Source: Pirellulales bacterium
Lineage (GTDB): Bacteria > Planctomycetota > Planctomycetia > Pirellulales > JAEUIK01
NCBI GenBank assembly: GCA_019636335.1
Contig: JAHBXR010000007.1
Coordinates: forward strand, 173,978-237,977
Direction: 5' to 3'
Length of the DNA stretch: 64,000 nt
A model generated the notes under the pieces. That model saw nothing but the letters and a program-made list of their open reading frames with translations. It searched no databases and was not told where the DNA came from. The translations under genes were made by a program, and so were the position numbers. This document shows positions 28,359-36,852 of this stretch, piece after piece (positions within the stretch are counted from its first letter, which is position 1; the number at the start of each line of letters is the position of its first letter).

Positions 28359-28543
28359 GTCTCTCCCACTTCGCTGACATGACAGCATTGAAGCGGGCCT
28401 CGCTCAGCCGATGATCGACCTTGCCGCATCGCGGCGATTTCCTTATCGTTCGCCCCCGATCCATTCCCCGGGGCAAGCACGTCGCCGATTGCCGCGTTCG
28501 CGGTCGCTTTCGTGCAATGTTCGTGATGAAATTCGAGGTCGGC

Positions 28544-30049
28544 ATGCACTTTCGCAAGCGAGCCGTCTGGCTGACTGCGCTGGCACTGGTCAGTTGGTCG
28601 GGCTGCGCCATGCCGCACCACGTGCCACGCGTCGAAGACGGCACGCGCCAATCGAAGAGCGGCCGAGCCCCGACCACCGACGCCGAGGTGCTCGCCGCGG
28701 GTGGTTCCGTTGCCGACACCGCCGCTATCGAGAAGCAACGCCGCGCGGGCAGCAATATCGCCCCCCCTGCCGAATCGATCAGCGCGCAAAACCTGCCGCC
28801 CCAAGACATGGCGGCAATCATGGCCGAATTGCAAACGCTCGGCGCCATCGATCCGGCCATGCAGAATCAGCTCATGGAGGATCTCAAGAACACCGATCCG
28901 GCGCTCTGGCCTGGGCTGGTGCAATCGTTCCGAGCGACGCTCGCCTACCAGCGCCGCGCCGCAGGCGTCGCCACGCCGACCGCGCAGGGGGCCGTGCCGG
29001 CCGAAGCCCTCGCGACGATGCCGCGCGACGTACCGCCGCCGCGTATCCTGCCGGCGCAAGGCGTGGCCGCAGCGCATCCACTCGATCCTGCCAGCCAGCA
29101 AACCGTGAATGCCTTGGCGCAGACGACGCCGGGAGTCGATCGACTTCCACCCACCAATACCACCCTGCTGCCCACGAGCGAAGTGGTTCAGGCCTCTGCC
29201 ACGGCGCCGGCCGGTGAAGCGACGAATGCCGTCGTGCCGGCGGTGGCCACCATGCCTGTGAACGAGCCAGAGCAGGTGCAGCCTGCGACCCTGGTGACTC
29301 CAGTGGCGGCCTCGACCGCGGCCGCTGCAACTCCTGCCGCCGCGATTCCCGTCGACTGGCAGTCGCAACTGACGACCGCGATTCAAGCGGCCGAGAGCGC
29401 ACCGTCGGTTTCACCCGAGGACGACGTGCGCCGCGATGCCTACCTGCGGCTGATGTACCTGGTGGCCGGCCGGCGCGACGACGCCATGAAGCCCATCGCC
29501 GGCGCCACACCCGCCGAACAGAACTTCTGGTCGCAGGAATTGTTTGGCCTGGCGACGTATCTCGATCGCGCGAGCACGCCCGACGCGACGGCCCGCGCTG
29601 CCGCGGCGCTGCTGGCCTTGAACGAGGCCTCGGGGCATTTGGCCGAATCGAGTCCCATTGCGGTGCGTAATCTCTGCTTCTGCATCGACGTGAAGAGCTA
29701 CGGCGTGTACGAGAAGTTCGCCAGCGAGGAGTTCCAGCCAGGCCAGACGGTGGTGCTGTACGCCGAGGTAGAGAACTTCAAGAGCGAGCCCTCGGCCGAG
29801 GGCTTTCACACGGCCCTGAAAAGCCGCTATCTGATCCTCGATCCGCAAGGTCAGCGCGTCGACGAGCACGAGTTCCCCCTCACCGAGGAACATTGCCGCA
29901 ATCGTCGCCGCGACTTCTTCATGACCTACTACCTGAAGATGCCCGAGCGCATCTACGATGGCCAGTACACGCTGCAACTGACGATCGAGGATACGCTGGG
30001 GAAGAAGGTCGGCCAGTCCTCGACCACCTTCAAGGTGAAGGCGAACTAG
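28544..30049 (+). CDS. Lipoprotein with Ala/Pro-rich middle and conserved C-terminal domain
   Basis: A 501-aa predicted lipoprotein: a basic start, a hydrophobic run and a lipobox-like S-W-S-G-C (Cys21). Residues 25-310 are low-complexity, rich in Ala, Pro and Thr. Residues 330-500 look folded, with N-L-C-F-C-I-D-V-K-S-Y-G and E-V-E-N-F-K-S-E, then E-D-T-L-G-K-K near the end, perhaps a beta-sandwich. The ATG at 28544 has GAGG 6 bases upstream; an in-frame ATG at 28517 is an alternative. Family not recognised. Confidence 0.72.
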   Translation: MHFRKRAVWLTALALVSWSGCAMPHHVPRVEDGTRQSKSGRAPTTDAEVLAAGGSVADTAAIEKQRRAGSNIAPPAESISAQNLPPQDMAAIMAELQTLGAIDPAMQNQLMEDLKNTDPALWPGLVQSFRATLAYQRRAAGVATPTAQGAVPAEALATMPRDVPPPRILPAQGVAAAHPLDPASQQTVNALAQTTPGVDRLPPTNTTLLPTSEVVQASATAPAGEATNAVVPAVATMPVNEPEQVQPATLVTPVAASTAAAATPAAAIPVDWQSQLTTAIQAAESAPSVSPEDDVRRDAYLRLMYLVAGRRDDAMKPIAGATPAEQNFWSQELFGLATYLDRASTPDATARAAAALLALNEASGHLAESSPIAVRNLCFCIDVKSYGVYEKFASEEFQPGQTVVLYAEVENFKSEPSAEGFHTALKSRYLILDPQGQRVDEHEFPLTEEHCRNRRRDFFMTYYLKMPERIYDGQYTLQLTIEDTLGKKVGQSSTTFKVKAN

Positions 30050-30188
30050 TTCGGCGGGCGATTTTGTGACGTGGGCCGAGCGGCATCTGTACTCGTCGCA
30101 TGCGGCGGCCTATCCTTAATGGGAGGGAGGCCAGCCGGGCGAACGTCCCTTTTCGGCAGTCCACTCTCATTCAACAAGGGAGGCGACC

Positions 30189-30503
30189 ATGCCCCCGCGC
30201 GTCGGCGAGCAATCCGTGAACACGGCCGAGCAGGCGATGGAGTTATTGAAGCGGCTCTCGCTCGATGAGCGAAAGAAACTACTCAACCAGCTTGCACAAC
30301 AGTTCGCCACGACGGACGAAGAGCTTGCGATCTGCGACGCACAAGGAGAAGTCGTCGGTTACCTGGTTCCCGCCGACCTGCGTCTCAGGCTGACTACGGT
30401 GGAATTCAGAAGAGAACTTCAGAAAAGCAGCGACAATCCCGGGACTGTCCGTCCGCTGCGCGAGGTGATCGAAGAATTGGAAGCGAGATTCAGCGAGCAC
30501 TAG
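30189..30503 (+). CDS. Probable antitoxin of a RelE/ParE-like toxin-antitoxin pair
   Basis: A 104-aa protein. A helical N-terminus (A-M-E-L-L-K-R-L-S-L-D-E-R-K-K-L-L) is followed by E-E-L-A-I-C-D-A-Q-G-E-V-V-G-Y-L-V-P, which recalls the Phd/YefM-type fold of antitoxins, and a charged C-terminal helix. GGGAGG lies 5 bases before ATG. It ends one base before the next gene, the usual antitoxin-then-toxin order. No recognised family name can be given; the call depends mainly on size, layout and the partner. Confidence 0.55.
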   Translation: MPPRVGEQSVNTAEQAMELLKRLSLDERKKLLNQLAQQFATTDEELAICDAQGEVVGYLVPADLRLRLTTVEFRRELQKSSDNPGTVRPLREVIEELEARFSEH

Positions 30504-30504
30504 C

Positions 30505-30795
30505 GTGGCCAAACCGGGGCAGCGGTTCCAAGTCATCACCGTCCAAGACGCCGAGGCCATGCTGGCCGCGATTTGGACGGAAGCTGCTGCGCAAAGTGCA
30601 GGCACCGAGATCTCACGCGCCGCCAATCGGATTGACGCGGAGCTTGCTCGAGATCCCTACCAGGGATACTTCATTGGCGATCCGAATCAGTGGGCGGTAT
30701 GCGAAGGTCCGCTCGTTGCCTGCTATGAGATTCTGGCGGACGACTTGACCGTGCTCATTCATCGCTTCGAGCGATCCCGAAAGCTGCAGCAATAG
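30505..30795 (+). CDS. Probable RelE/ParE-like toxin
   Basis: A 96-aa protein. The pattern I-D-A-E-L-A-R-D-P-Y-Q-G, then E-G-P-L-V-A-C-Y-E-I, and I-H-R-F-E-R-S at the end resembles the RelE/ParE fold, where a helix pair is followed by a beta-sheet carrying basic residues. The GTG start follows the antitoxin stop by one base, implying translational coupling. RelE members cut ribosome-bound mRNA and ParE members poison gyrase; which applies is not clear. No catalytic set is obvious. Confidence 0.55.
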   Translation: MAKPGQRFQVITVQDAEAMLAAIWTEAAAQSAGTEISRAANRIDAELARDPYQGYFIGDPNQWAVCEGPLVACYEILADDLTVLIHRFERSRKLQQ

Positions 30796-30810
30796 ACTCA
30801 TCGGATTCTC

Positions 30811-31956
30811 ATGCCCACCTACGATGCCATCGTGCTCGGAACTGGCGGAGTCGGCAGTGCGGCGCTCTTCGAACTGGCCCGGCGCGGCCAGCGCGTGCTG
30901 GGGCTCGATCGCTTTCCAACCGCTCACGACCGGGGGAGCTCGCACGGTTCGACCCGCTTGATCCGGCAGGCGTACTTCGAGCATTCCGACTACGTGCCGC
31001 TGGTCTTGCGAGCTTATGAACGCTGGGCCGAGCTCGCGGCCCGGCGCGGACAAACGCTCTTGCATGAGACGGGGCTGCTGCAGATCGGCCCGGCCCGGGG
31101 CGTCGTCCTCTCGGGCGTGCGTGCGAGTGCCCGCCGGCATGGTCTCTTCATCGATGAGCTTTCACCCGCCGAGCTACGCGCGCGATTCCCTCAATTTAAC
31201 GCTCCCACGCCGCTCTCCGGCATCTTCGAGCGTCGCGCCGGATGTCTGCTGGTCGAGGAATGCGTGCGAGCCCATCTGGAGGAGGCGATCCGTCTCGGGG
31301 CCGAGCATCGTACCGGGGTGTCCGCGCGCGCCTGGCGCCGGCAAGGTTCGGGCGTCGTCGTCGACACGGACGCCGGCCCGTTCGAGGCGGCTCGGCTGGT
31401 GATTGCCGCCGGACCCTGGACCTCGCAGGTACTCGCGGACTTGGGCCTGCCGCTAGTCGTGCGGCGCAAGAGCGTCTTCTGGTACGAGGCGCCCCCCGAG
31501 CATTTCACGCGCGCGGCAGGATTCCCGGCCTTCCTGGTCGAGGACGAGGCAGGGATCTTCTACGGCTTTCCGAGCTTCGATGCCGACGGGCTGAAGGTGG
31601 CCGAGCATACCGGCGGGCATCGCGTCGTCGATCCACTGATGGTAAATCGAGAGATCGACGCGGACGAAGAACAGCGCGTGCGCATGTTCCTCCAACGTTA
31701 CCTGCCGGCGGTAAGCGACACACGCACCCGGCACTCGGTCTGCATGTATACGCTCTCGCCCGACGAGCACTTTATCATCGATCGGCACCCCGCCTGCGAG
31801 GCCGTCTTCTTTTGTGCCGGCCTGTCGGGGCACGGATTCAAGTTCACCTCGGTCTTGGGCGAGGCGTTGGCCGATCTGGCAGTCGACGGGCACACGTCGC
31901 TCCCCATCGAGTTCCTCTCGCTGGCGAGACTGCGAGCAGTGCGACCGAATAGTTAA
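30811..31956 (+). CDS. solA: Sarcosine oxidase / N-methyltryptophan oxidase-like flavoenzyme
   Basis: A 381-aa monomeric sarcosine oxidase-family protein. The FAD dinucleotide motif G-T-G-G-V-G-S-A is near residue 10, followed by G-S-S-H-G-S-T-R-L-I-R. The C-terminal S-V-C-M-Y-T holds Cys311, which corresponds to the cysteine that binds FAD covalently in this family, and then F-I-I-D-R-H-P. It oxidises an N-methyl amino acid to release formaldehyde, which would feed one-carbon metabolism; ftr is 2.5 kb upstream. Substrate is inferred from the family. It starts 15 bases after the toxin gene. Confidence 0.9.
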   Translation: MPTYDAIVLGTGGVGSAALFELARRGQRVLGLDRFPTAHDRGSSHGSTRLIRQAYFEHSDYVPLVLRAYERWAELAARRGQTLLHETGLLQIGPARGVVLSGVRASARRHGLFIDELSPAELRARFPQFNAPTPLSGIFERRAGCLLVEECVRAHLEEAIRLGAEHRTGVSARAWRRQGSGVVVDTDAGPFEAARLVIAAGPWTSQVLADLGLPLVVRRKSVFWYEAPPEHFTRAAGFPAFLVEDEAGIFYGFPSFDADGLKVAEHTGGHRVVDPLMVNREIDADEEQRVRMFLQRYLPAVSDTRTRHSVCMYTLSPDEHFIIDRHPACEAVFFCAGLSGHGFKFTSVLGEALADLAVDGHTSLPIEFLSLARLRAVRPNS

Positions 31957-32078
31957 CCGCCCAGCCCACCCAGCGTTTGCAAATCGCATTGGTCAATCGG
32001 CCAAAGGCAAATCCAGGTGCTACCGATCCGGTAGGTGGTCGCACGCTTCGTGCCAAGCTTGGTGGTAACGATCGGCAG

Positions 32079-32471
32079 TCAGTTTGCCACTCGTTTGCCG
32101 TCGCGCCACTCTTCGTCGCGGATCACCTGGCCGTCGGCCGACCATTCCATGACTCGGCCGTGCGCGCGTCCCTCGACGTTCGTCAGTTCCATCTTCTTCT
32201 GGCCGTTTTCGTACCAGTACGTAAACAGCCCATGCTTGCGGCCGTGCTGCCAGTGGCCGATCGAGCGCTGCCGGCCGTTTTCGTACCACACTTCGACCGG
32301 CCCGTGATGGATCTCCTCGCCACGCCAGTCGCTGACGACCGATCGGCGGATGTGAAGAGAACCGTCAGGCCAACGTTCTTCGACGAGGTGTGCCGGTTCG
32401 GTCGTCGAGCGTCCACAGCCGGCGAGAACCGCTGTCAGGAGCATCAGCAGGAAGCAACAGCGTTCGCGCAT
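32079..32471 (-). CDS. YwqK/MORN-like repeat lipoprotein
   Basis: A 130-aa protein with a lipobox (L-A-G-C, Cys19) after a short hydrophobic run. The body has about four repeats of the MORN-variant/YwqK type: H-G-P-V-E-V-W-Y-E-N-G, H-G-L-F-T-Y-W-Y-E-N-G-Q-K-K, H-G-R-V-M-E-W and a last partial unit. YwqK is listed as an antitoxin family in some annotations, but a single lipoprotein like this has no nearby toxin, so a structural role is as likely. It follows the HSL-type esterase gene by 9 bases on the same strand. Confidence 0.8.
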   Translation of the reverse strand: MRERCCFLLMLLTAVLAGCGRSTTEPAHLVEERWPDGSLHIRRSVVSDWRGEEIHHGPVEVWYENGRQRSIGHWQHGRKHGLFTYWYENGQKKMELTNVEGRAHGRVMEWSADGQVIRDEEWRDGKRVAN

Positions 32472-32480
32472 CGCTTGTTC

Positions 32481-33365
32481 TCAGAGACGATCGTTGACGA
32501 ACTGACCAATTTCGGCGATCGCCCGTCGGGTCCCGTCGAGCAGCGGGAATAAGTGCCAGACGTGGATCATCTCTTCGTAGATCGTACACCGCACGTCGAG
32601 GCCGGCCTTTTCGGCTCGTGCAGCGATCCGCGTCGAATCGTCGAAGAGCATTTCGCACGTTCCGACCTGAATCAACAGCGGCGGCAGGCCGGCTAGATCG
32701 GCATAGAGTGGCGACGCCAGGGGCGTACGAGGATCGGCCCCTGCCAAATACATCGAGGCCATCTGAAGCAACGGGTCGCGCAAGATCATCGGGTCGACCG
32801 CCCCCCTCGTCGTCATCGATTCGCCGCGGCATTCGAGGTCGACCCAGGGGGAAAGCAGCACTCCGGCCCCCGGCAAGGAGATGCCCGAGTCACGCAGCGC
32901 CACGAGCGTGGCGAGCGTCAGTCCGCCACCGGCCGAATCCCCCGCGATGGCGATCCGACGTGGCTCGACGCCCGACTCCAAGAGGCCGCGATACGCCGCC
33001 ACGGCGTCGTCGACGGCGGCGGGAAAGGGATGTTCCGGCGCAAGACGATAATCGACGGCAAACGCACGCGCCGCGCATGCCGTGGCCAAGCGTAGTACCA
33101 GCTCGCGATATCCCGCCACCGAGCCGATCACGTAGGCGCCACCGTGCAGGTAGAGCAGGATGCGGCCCGGGATCGTGTTGTCGGAGCCGATCCACTCGCC
33201 GGCCACTCCCCCTAGTAACGCCGCTTCGTGCGCGATGAGCTTGTTGTGTCGTACCTCGGACATCATCTGGTCGAAGTTCGCGCGAAAGAACGCCAGATCC
33301 GGATGGGGTGGTATCGGCCGCGAACGCAACATCCGGATGACGGCAGCGAGCTTGGGGTCGGGCAT
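32481..33365 (-). CDS. Alpha/beta hydrolase, hormone-sensitive-lipase type
   Basis: A 294-aa esterase of the HSL family. The oxyanion motif is L-Y-L-H-G-G-A-Y-V-I-G and the nucleophile is in G-D-S-A-G-G-G-L. The Asp and His follow in the C-terminal third (I-H-V-W-H with D-P near it). No signal peptide is seen. The frame stays open upstream through the heptamer array to 33932, but the ATG at 33365 starts the family-like sequence. Substrates are probably short-chain esters. Confidence 0.88.
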   Translation of the reverse strand: MPDPKLAAVIRMLRSRPIPPHPDLAFFRANFDQMMSEVRHNKLIAHEAALLGGVAGEWIGSDNTIPGRILLYLHGGAYVIGSVAGYRELVLRLATACAARAFAVDYRLAPEHPFPAAVDDAVAAYRGLLESGVEPRRIAIAGDSAGGGLTLATLVALRDSGISLPGAGVLLSPWVDLECRGESMTTRGAVDPMILRDPLLQMASMYLAGADPRTPLASPLYADLAGLPPLLIQVGTCEMLFDDSTRIAARAEKAGLDVRCTIYEEMIHVWHLFPLLDGTRRAIAEIGQFVNDRL

Positions 33366-33584
33366 TGCAGATGATTCTCCGTGGAACGAGCACTGGTTGT
33401 ACCATTCGAGTTCTCGCTGCACAGGCTGGCTGCTTGTCTCACTTCTCGATTGCCGTCTCGAGAGAATGACAACTCGATCCGGCCTTTTTCTTGACACGCC
33501 ACACCGCAGGGTTTCATAGTAGGGGCGAAATCTGGCATCAACGATAGTTCCGCGGGCACATACCAACCCCTCCTTCTCCCGCAT

Positions 33585-33773
33585 CAACTGCCAACTGCCA
33601 ACTGCCAACTGCCCACTGCCCACTGCCCACTGACCACTGACCACTGACCACTGACCACTGACCACTGACCACTGACCACTGACCACTGACCACTGACCAC
33701 TGACCACTGCCCACTGACCACTGACCACTGACCACTGACCACTGACCACTGACCACTGACCACTGACCACTGA
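33585..33773. repeat. Heptamer tandem repeat, 27 units
   Basis: Exactly 27 heptamers in phase over 189 bases: four CAACTGC, then CCACTGC and CCACTGA units (3 and 20 in all). The last unit runs into the GAAAGG ribosome-binding site of the Gfo/Idh gene at 33784. Two more CCACTGA units occur at 46749-46762. Heptameric short tandem repeats of similar sequence are known in cyanobacteria and other phyla. No spacer structure is present, so it is not CRISPR. Confidence 0.95.
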
Positions 33774-33783
33774 AAGGCACGCC

Positions 33784-35145
33784 ATGCAGCCGCTCGATCG
33801 ACGCCGATTCTTGCAGCAATCGACCCAAGCCGGCCTGGGACTCGCCGCGGCTGGGGCGATCTGGACGGCGCCCCGCCCAGTGCGGGCCGTTTCGGCGAAC
33901 GAGAAGCTGGTGCTGGCGGTCGTGGGGCTCAAGGGACGCGGTAGCGTGCTAGCCCCCGATTTTGCCGCGCGGCCCGATTGCGAGGTGGCCTACATCGCCG
34001 ATGTCGATACGCAATGGCATGCGCCGCGGGGCCAGGCGGTCGAAAGTGCGCAGGGTAAAGCCCCCCGGGCCGTGCAAGATTTCCGCCGCGCGCTCGACGA
34101 CAAATCGGTCGATGCCGTCGTGATTGCCACCCCCGATCACTGGCACGCCTTGGCCACGATTTGGGCCTGCCAGGCGGGCAAGCACGTGTACGTCGAGAAA
34201 CCGGCCAGCCACAGTCCCTGGGAAGGGCGTAAGATGGTCGAGGCCGCGCGCAAGTACGATCGAGTCGTGCAGCTCGGCACTCAGAATCGCAGCGCCCCCT
34301 ACAACAAGAGCGCCAAGCAATACATCGACTCGGGCAAGCTCGGCAAGATTCAACTCGTCCGCGTCTACAACCAGAAGGGCTGGGGCAACGTGCCGGCGGT
34401 GCCCAACAGCGAGGCCGCCTCAACGCTCGACTATGACATGTGGACCGGACCCGCGCCACAGGCAGCTTACAACACGGTCGAGCACGGCACGTGGAATCAC
34501 TTCTGGAAGTTTTCGGGGGGCGACATCATCAACGACGGCGTCCATCAGATGGATCTGGCGCGGTGGATGATCGGCCGCGACTATCCGAAGTCGGTCTATG
34601 CCGTCGGGGGACGCTACGAGCCGGGGGCCCTCGATACGCCCGACACGCAGGTCGCCACGTACGATTACGGCGATCTGCTGCTCACCTTCGAGCTGACGCT
34701 GAACACGCCCTACATGATCAAGAGCGATGCCGAGCTGCGCGACAGCGACGATTTTCCGCACTGGCCGCAGAACGCCGAACGGATCGAGATCTACGGTAGC
34801 GAAGGTCTGATGGTGCTGGGGCGTCACGGCTGCGGTTGGCAAGTCTTTACCCGACCGCACCAGCGCAAGCCCGTCGTCGTGGCAGCGGACAATGGTCCCT
34901 TCCCCGACCCCGAGCACAAGCAGGACTTCTGCGACGCGATTCGCGAGCATCGTCGGCCGAGCGCCGATATCGAAGAAGGACACAAGAGCACGCTCTTGTG
35001 CCAATACGCCAACATCAGTTATCGCCTGGGGGGCGAAAAGCTGCTGATCGATCCGGCTACCGAAACGTGCGTCGACAACGATCGGGCCAATGCGCTGCTC
35101 AAACGCGAGTACCGGGCGCCGTACGTCGTGCCCGAGCAGGTCTAA
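33784..35145 (+). CDS. Tat-exported Gfo/Idh/MocA family oxidoreductase
   Basis: A 453-aa protein with a twin-arginine signal (L-D-R-R-R-F-L-Q-Q, cleavage near V-R-A) and a Gfo/Idh/MocA domain. The Rossmann part has V-V-G-L-K-G-R-G, then I-A-T-P-D-H-W-H-A and V-Y-V-E-K-P, the family's E-K-P with the catalytic lysine. The C-terminal domain has G-G-D-I-I-N-D-G-V-H-Q-M-D. It should be folded with NAD(P) before export. The ATG is fixed by GAAAGG 6 bases upstream, directly after the heptamer array. Confidence 0.92.
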   Translation: MQPLDRRRFLQQSTQAGLGLAAAGAIWTAPRPVRAVSANEKLVLAVVGLKGRGSVLAPDFAARPDCEVAYIADVDTQWHAPRGQAVESAQGKAPRAVQDFRRALDDKSVDAVVIATPDHWHALATIWACQAGKHVYVEKPASHSPWEGRKMVEAARKYDRVVQLGTQNRSAPYNKSAKQYIDSGKLGKIQLVRVYNQKGWGNVPAVPNSEAASTLDYDMWTGPAPQAAYNTVEHGTWNHFWKFSGGDIINDGVHQMDLARWMIGRDYPKSVYAVGGRYEPGALDTPDTQVATYDYGDLLLTFELTLNTPYMIKSDAELRDSDDFPHWPQNAERIEIYGSEGLMVLGRHGCGWQVFTRPHQRKPVVVAADNGPFPDPEHKQDFCDAIREHRRPSADIEEGHKSTLLCQYANISYRLGGEKLLIDPATETCVDNDRANALLKREYRAPYVVPEQV

Positions 35146-35240
35146 GTATTAAGTATGCAGAACTTGCCCGTTCGACGTGCGAATGCGAGACGCCACGATC
35201 TAGCGCCAACGCTTGGAATGCACGCTGTGCGCCAAGCATT

Positions 35241-36560
35241 TTAGCGACTGGGCCGCCGTCCACGTCCGCCACGCCGTCCCCGACCGCCGCGTGGTGCGCC
35301 GCCATTGGGGTTCTTCACGCGGGAGTCCAGATTGGCCGAGATAATGTGATCGAGCGCCTCGGCCCAGGAGGTGATGTTGCGATGGTTGGGACGACCGAGA
35401 TCGGCGTGGTCGTCTCCCTCATCGGCATCGGGGTCGCCATACGATTCCACTTCATTGCGATCATCGTCTTCTTCTTCTTCTTCTTCTTCTTCTTCGTCCG
35501 GCTCTTCACGACGGGCGGCCGGCGCTTTCTCGCGAGAGTCTTCCGACTCCTCACGACGATCGCGACCACGCCGGCCACGTCCGCGACGACGGCGGCGCCG
35601 CTTGCGCGGTGCTTCGTCTTCGTCACTAGTGCCCTCGCTGTCGAGCGTATCATGCTCGGCCGCCTCATCCTCATCGACGATCTGCGGCGTCACGTAACCG
35701 AATTCGTCGATCTCGGTGGTGGCAGCGACCTCATCGACGTCCAGATCGAACTCGTCGACCTCTTCGTCGAAATAGTTTTCGACGGGCAGATCGGCTGCGG
35801 GCGCCGGCGAAGTGGCTCCCTCGCCACGGCGACGACGGCGGCGACGGCGACGGCGACGTCCCCCTGAACCCTCTTCGCCCGAGCGTTCTTCAATCGAACG
35901 TTCTTCGCGGGAACGATCGTCGGGGCGAGCTTCGCCGCGTGGACTCTCGCCACGCGCGGCGCCACGGCGAGACCCCTCGCCACGGCCTTCACCACGCGAG
36001 CCTTCGCCACGGTCGCTCTCTCCGCGTGAACCTTCGCCCTGCGAACGCTCTTCGCGGGGGCGATCCTCGCGAGATCGATCGCCGCGACCGCGACGACCTT
36101 CGCCACGCCCGCCGCGCGAACGGCCGCGTTCGCCCGAACGTTCCGATCGCGCTTCACGCGGACGCTCCTCGCGCGCGGGGCGCGCAGGGGCTTCTTCATC
36201 GAGCCCCGAACCAAACGCGGACGACTCCTCTGCGGCTTCCGCCTCGCGGTGGCGATCGCTGCGGTGCGATTCGTCGCGATCCGTCGGCTCCGGACGCGCG
36301 GGAGGCGTCGGTTCGGCAGCGCGAGGTTCGCTGGCTGGTTCGGCGGGCAACTCCGTGGGAGCCAATCCCAACTCCCCCGCCAAACTTCCCCAGTCCGACG
36401 TCGGACGTGCCGGTGCAGGCCGAGGCACGGGCTCTTTCTTGGCAACGGGTCGTGGGGGGGCCGGCGCGGGTGGGGTGGGGCGATCGAGTTCCGGCGTGGC
36501 TTCGGCTCCCAGGTCCGACGCCAGTGAGGCCCAGTGATCCTGCTTGTTTTCGTCTGTCAT
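35241..36560 (-). CDS. Intrinsically disordered Arg/Glu/Gly-rich protein
   Basis: A 439-aa low-complexity protein. The N-terminus has two copies of a short motif, D-H-W-A-S-L-A-S-D-L-G and S-D-W-G-S-L-A-G-E-L-G. The middle (about 120-250) is Arg/Glu/Gly/Ser-rich with RGxG and poly-Arg blocks, then acidic runs. The C-terminus has the folded-looking T-S-W-A-E-A-L-D-H-I-I and a G-R-G-R-R-G-G-R-G tail. Such charge-patterned chains often bind RNA or scaffold complexes; no enzyme domain is seen. ATG at 36560 is chosen. Confidence 0.75.
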   Translation of the reverse strand: MTDENKQDHWASLASDLGAEATPELDRPTPPAPAPPRPVAKKEPVPRPAPARPTSDWGSLAGELGLAPTELPAEPASEPRAAEPTPPARPEPTDRDESHRSDRHREAEAAEESSAFGSGLDEEAPARPAREERPREARSERSGERGRSRGGRGEGRRGRGDRSREDRPREERSQGEGSRGESDRGEGSRGEGRGEGSRRGAARGESPRGEARPDDRSREERSIEERSGEEGSGGRRRRRRRRRRRGEGATSPAPAADLPVENYFDEEVDEFDLDVDEVAATTEIDEFGYVTPQIVDEDEAAEHDTLDSEGTSDEDEAPRKRRRRRRGRGRRGRDRREESEDSREKAPAARREEPDEEEEEEEEEDDDRNEVESYGDPDADEGDDHADLGRPNHRNITSWAEALDHIISANLDSRVKNPNGGAPRGGRGRRGGRGRRPSR

Positions 36561-36852
36561 GCGTGTGCTTCGTCCCGACAAAGTACGGTTGGCGATCCGC
36601 GGCCACTTACTTCGGAGGCCAGCGGTCCAGCGACAAGACGAGTCAGTATAGAGATTACCTCTGAGGTTGTGAAGTTGTGGCCTAGATTTAACTTACGGCC
36701 GCGCGGCGCCACCCGGCCGTGGCTCGAGTGAGCCCCTTCCGTCCGATGGCAGCGTAGAATGGAAGGCACCTCTCGCCAGGGCCGGTTCCGGCCGTAACTC
36801 GAAGACCCGATGGCCTTATGGCGTTGCGTGCGCCCCCTCGGAGAACTCGAAC

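Noticed and set aside
33585-33773. Possible CRISPR array
   Set aside because: Units are 7 bases with no spacers, and no cas gene was found.
33366-33932. N-terminal extension of the HSL-type hydrolase through the heptamer array
   Set aside because: The extra residues are only the heptamer translated (S-G-Q-W-S-V-V) plus non-conserved sequence; the family start is at 33365.
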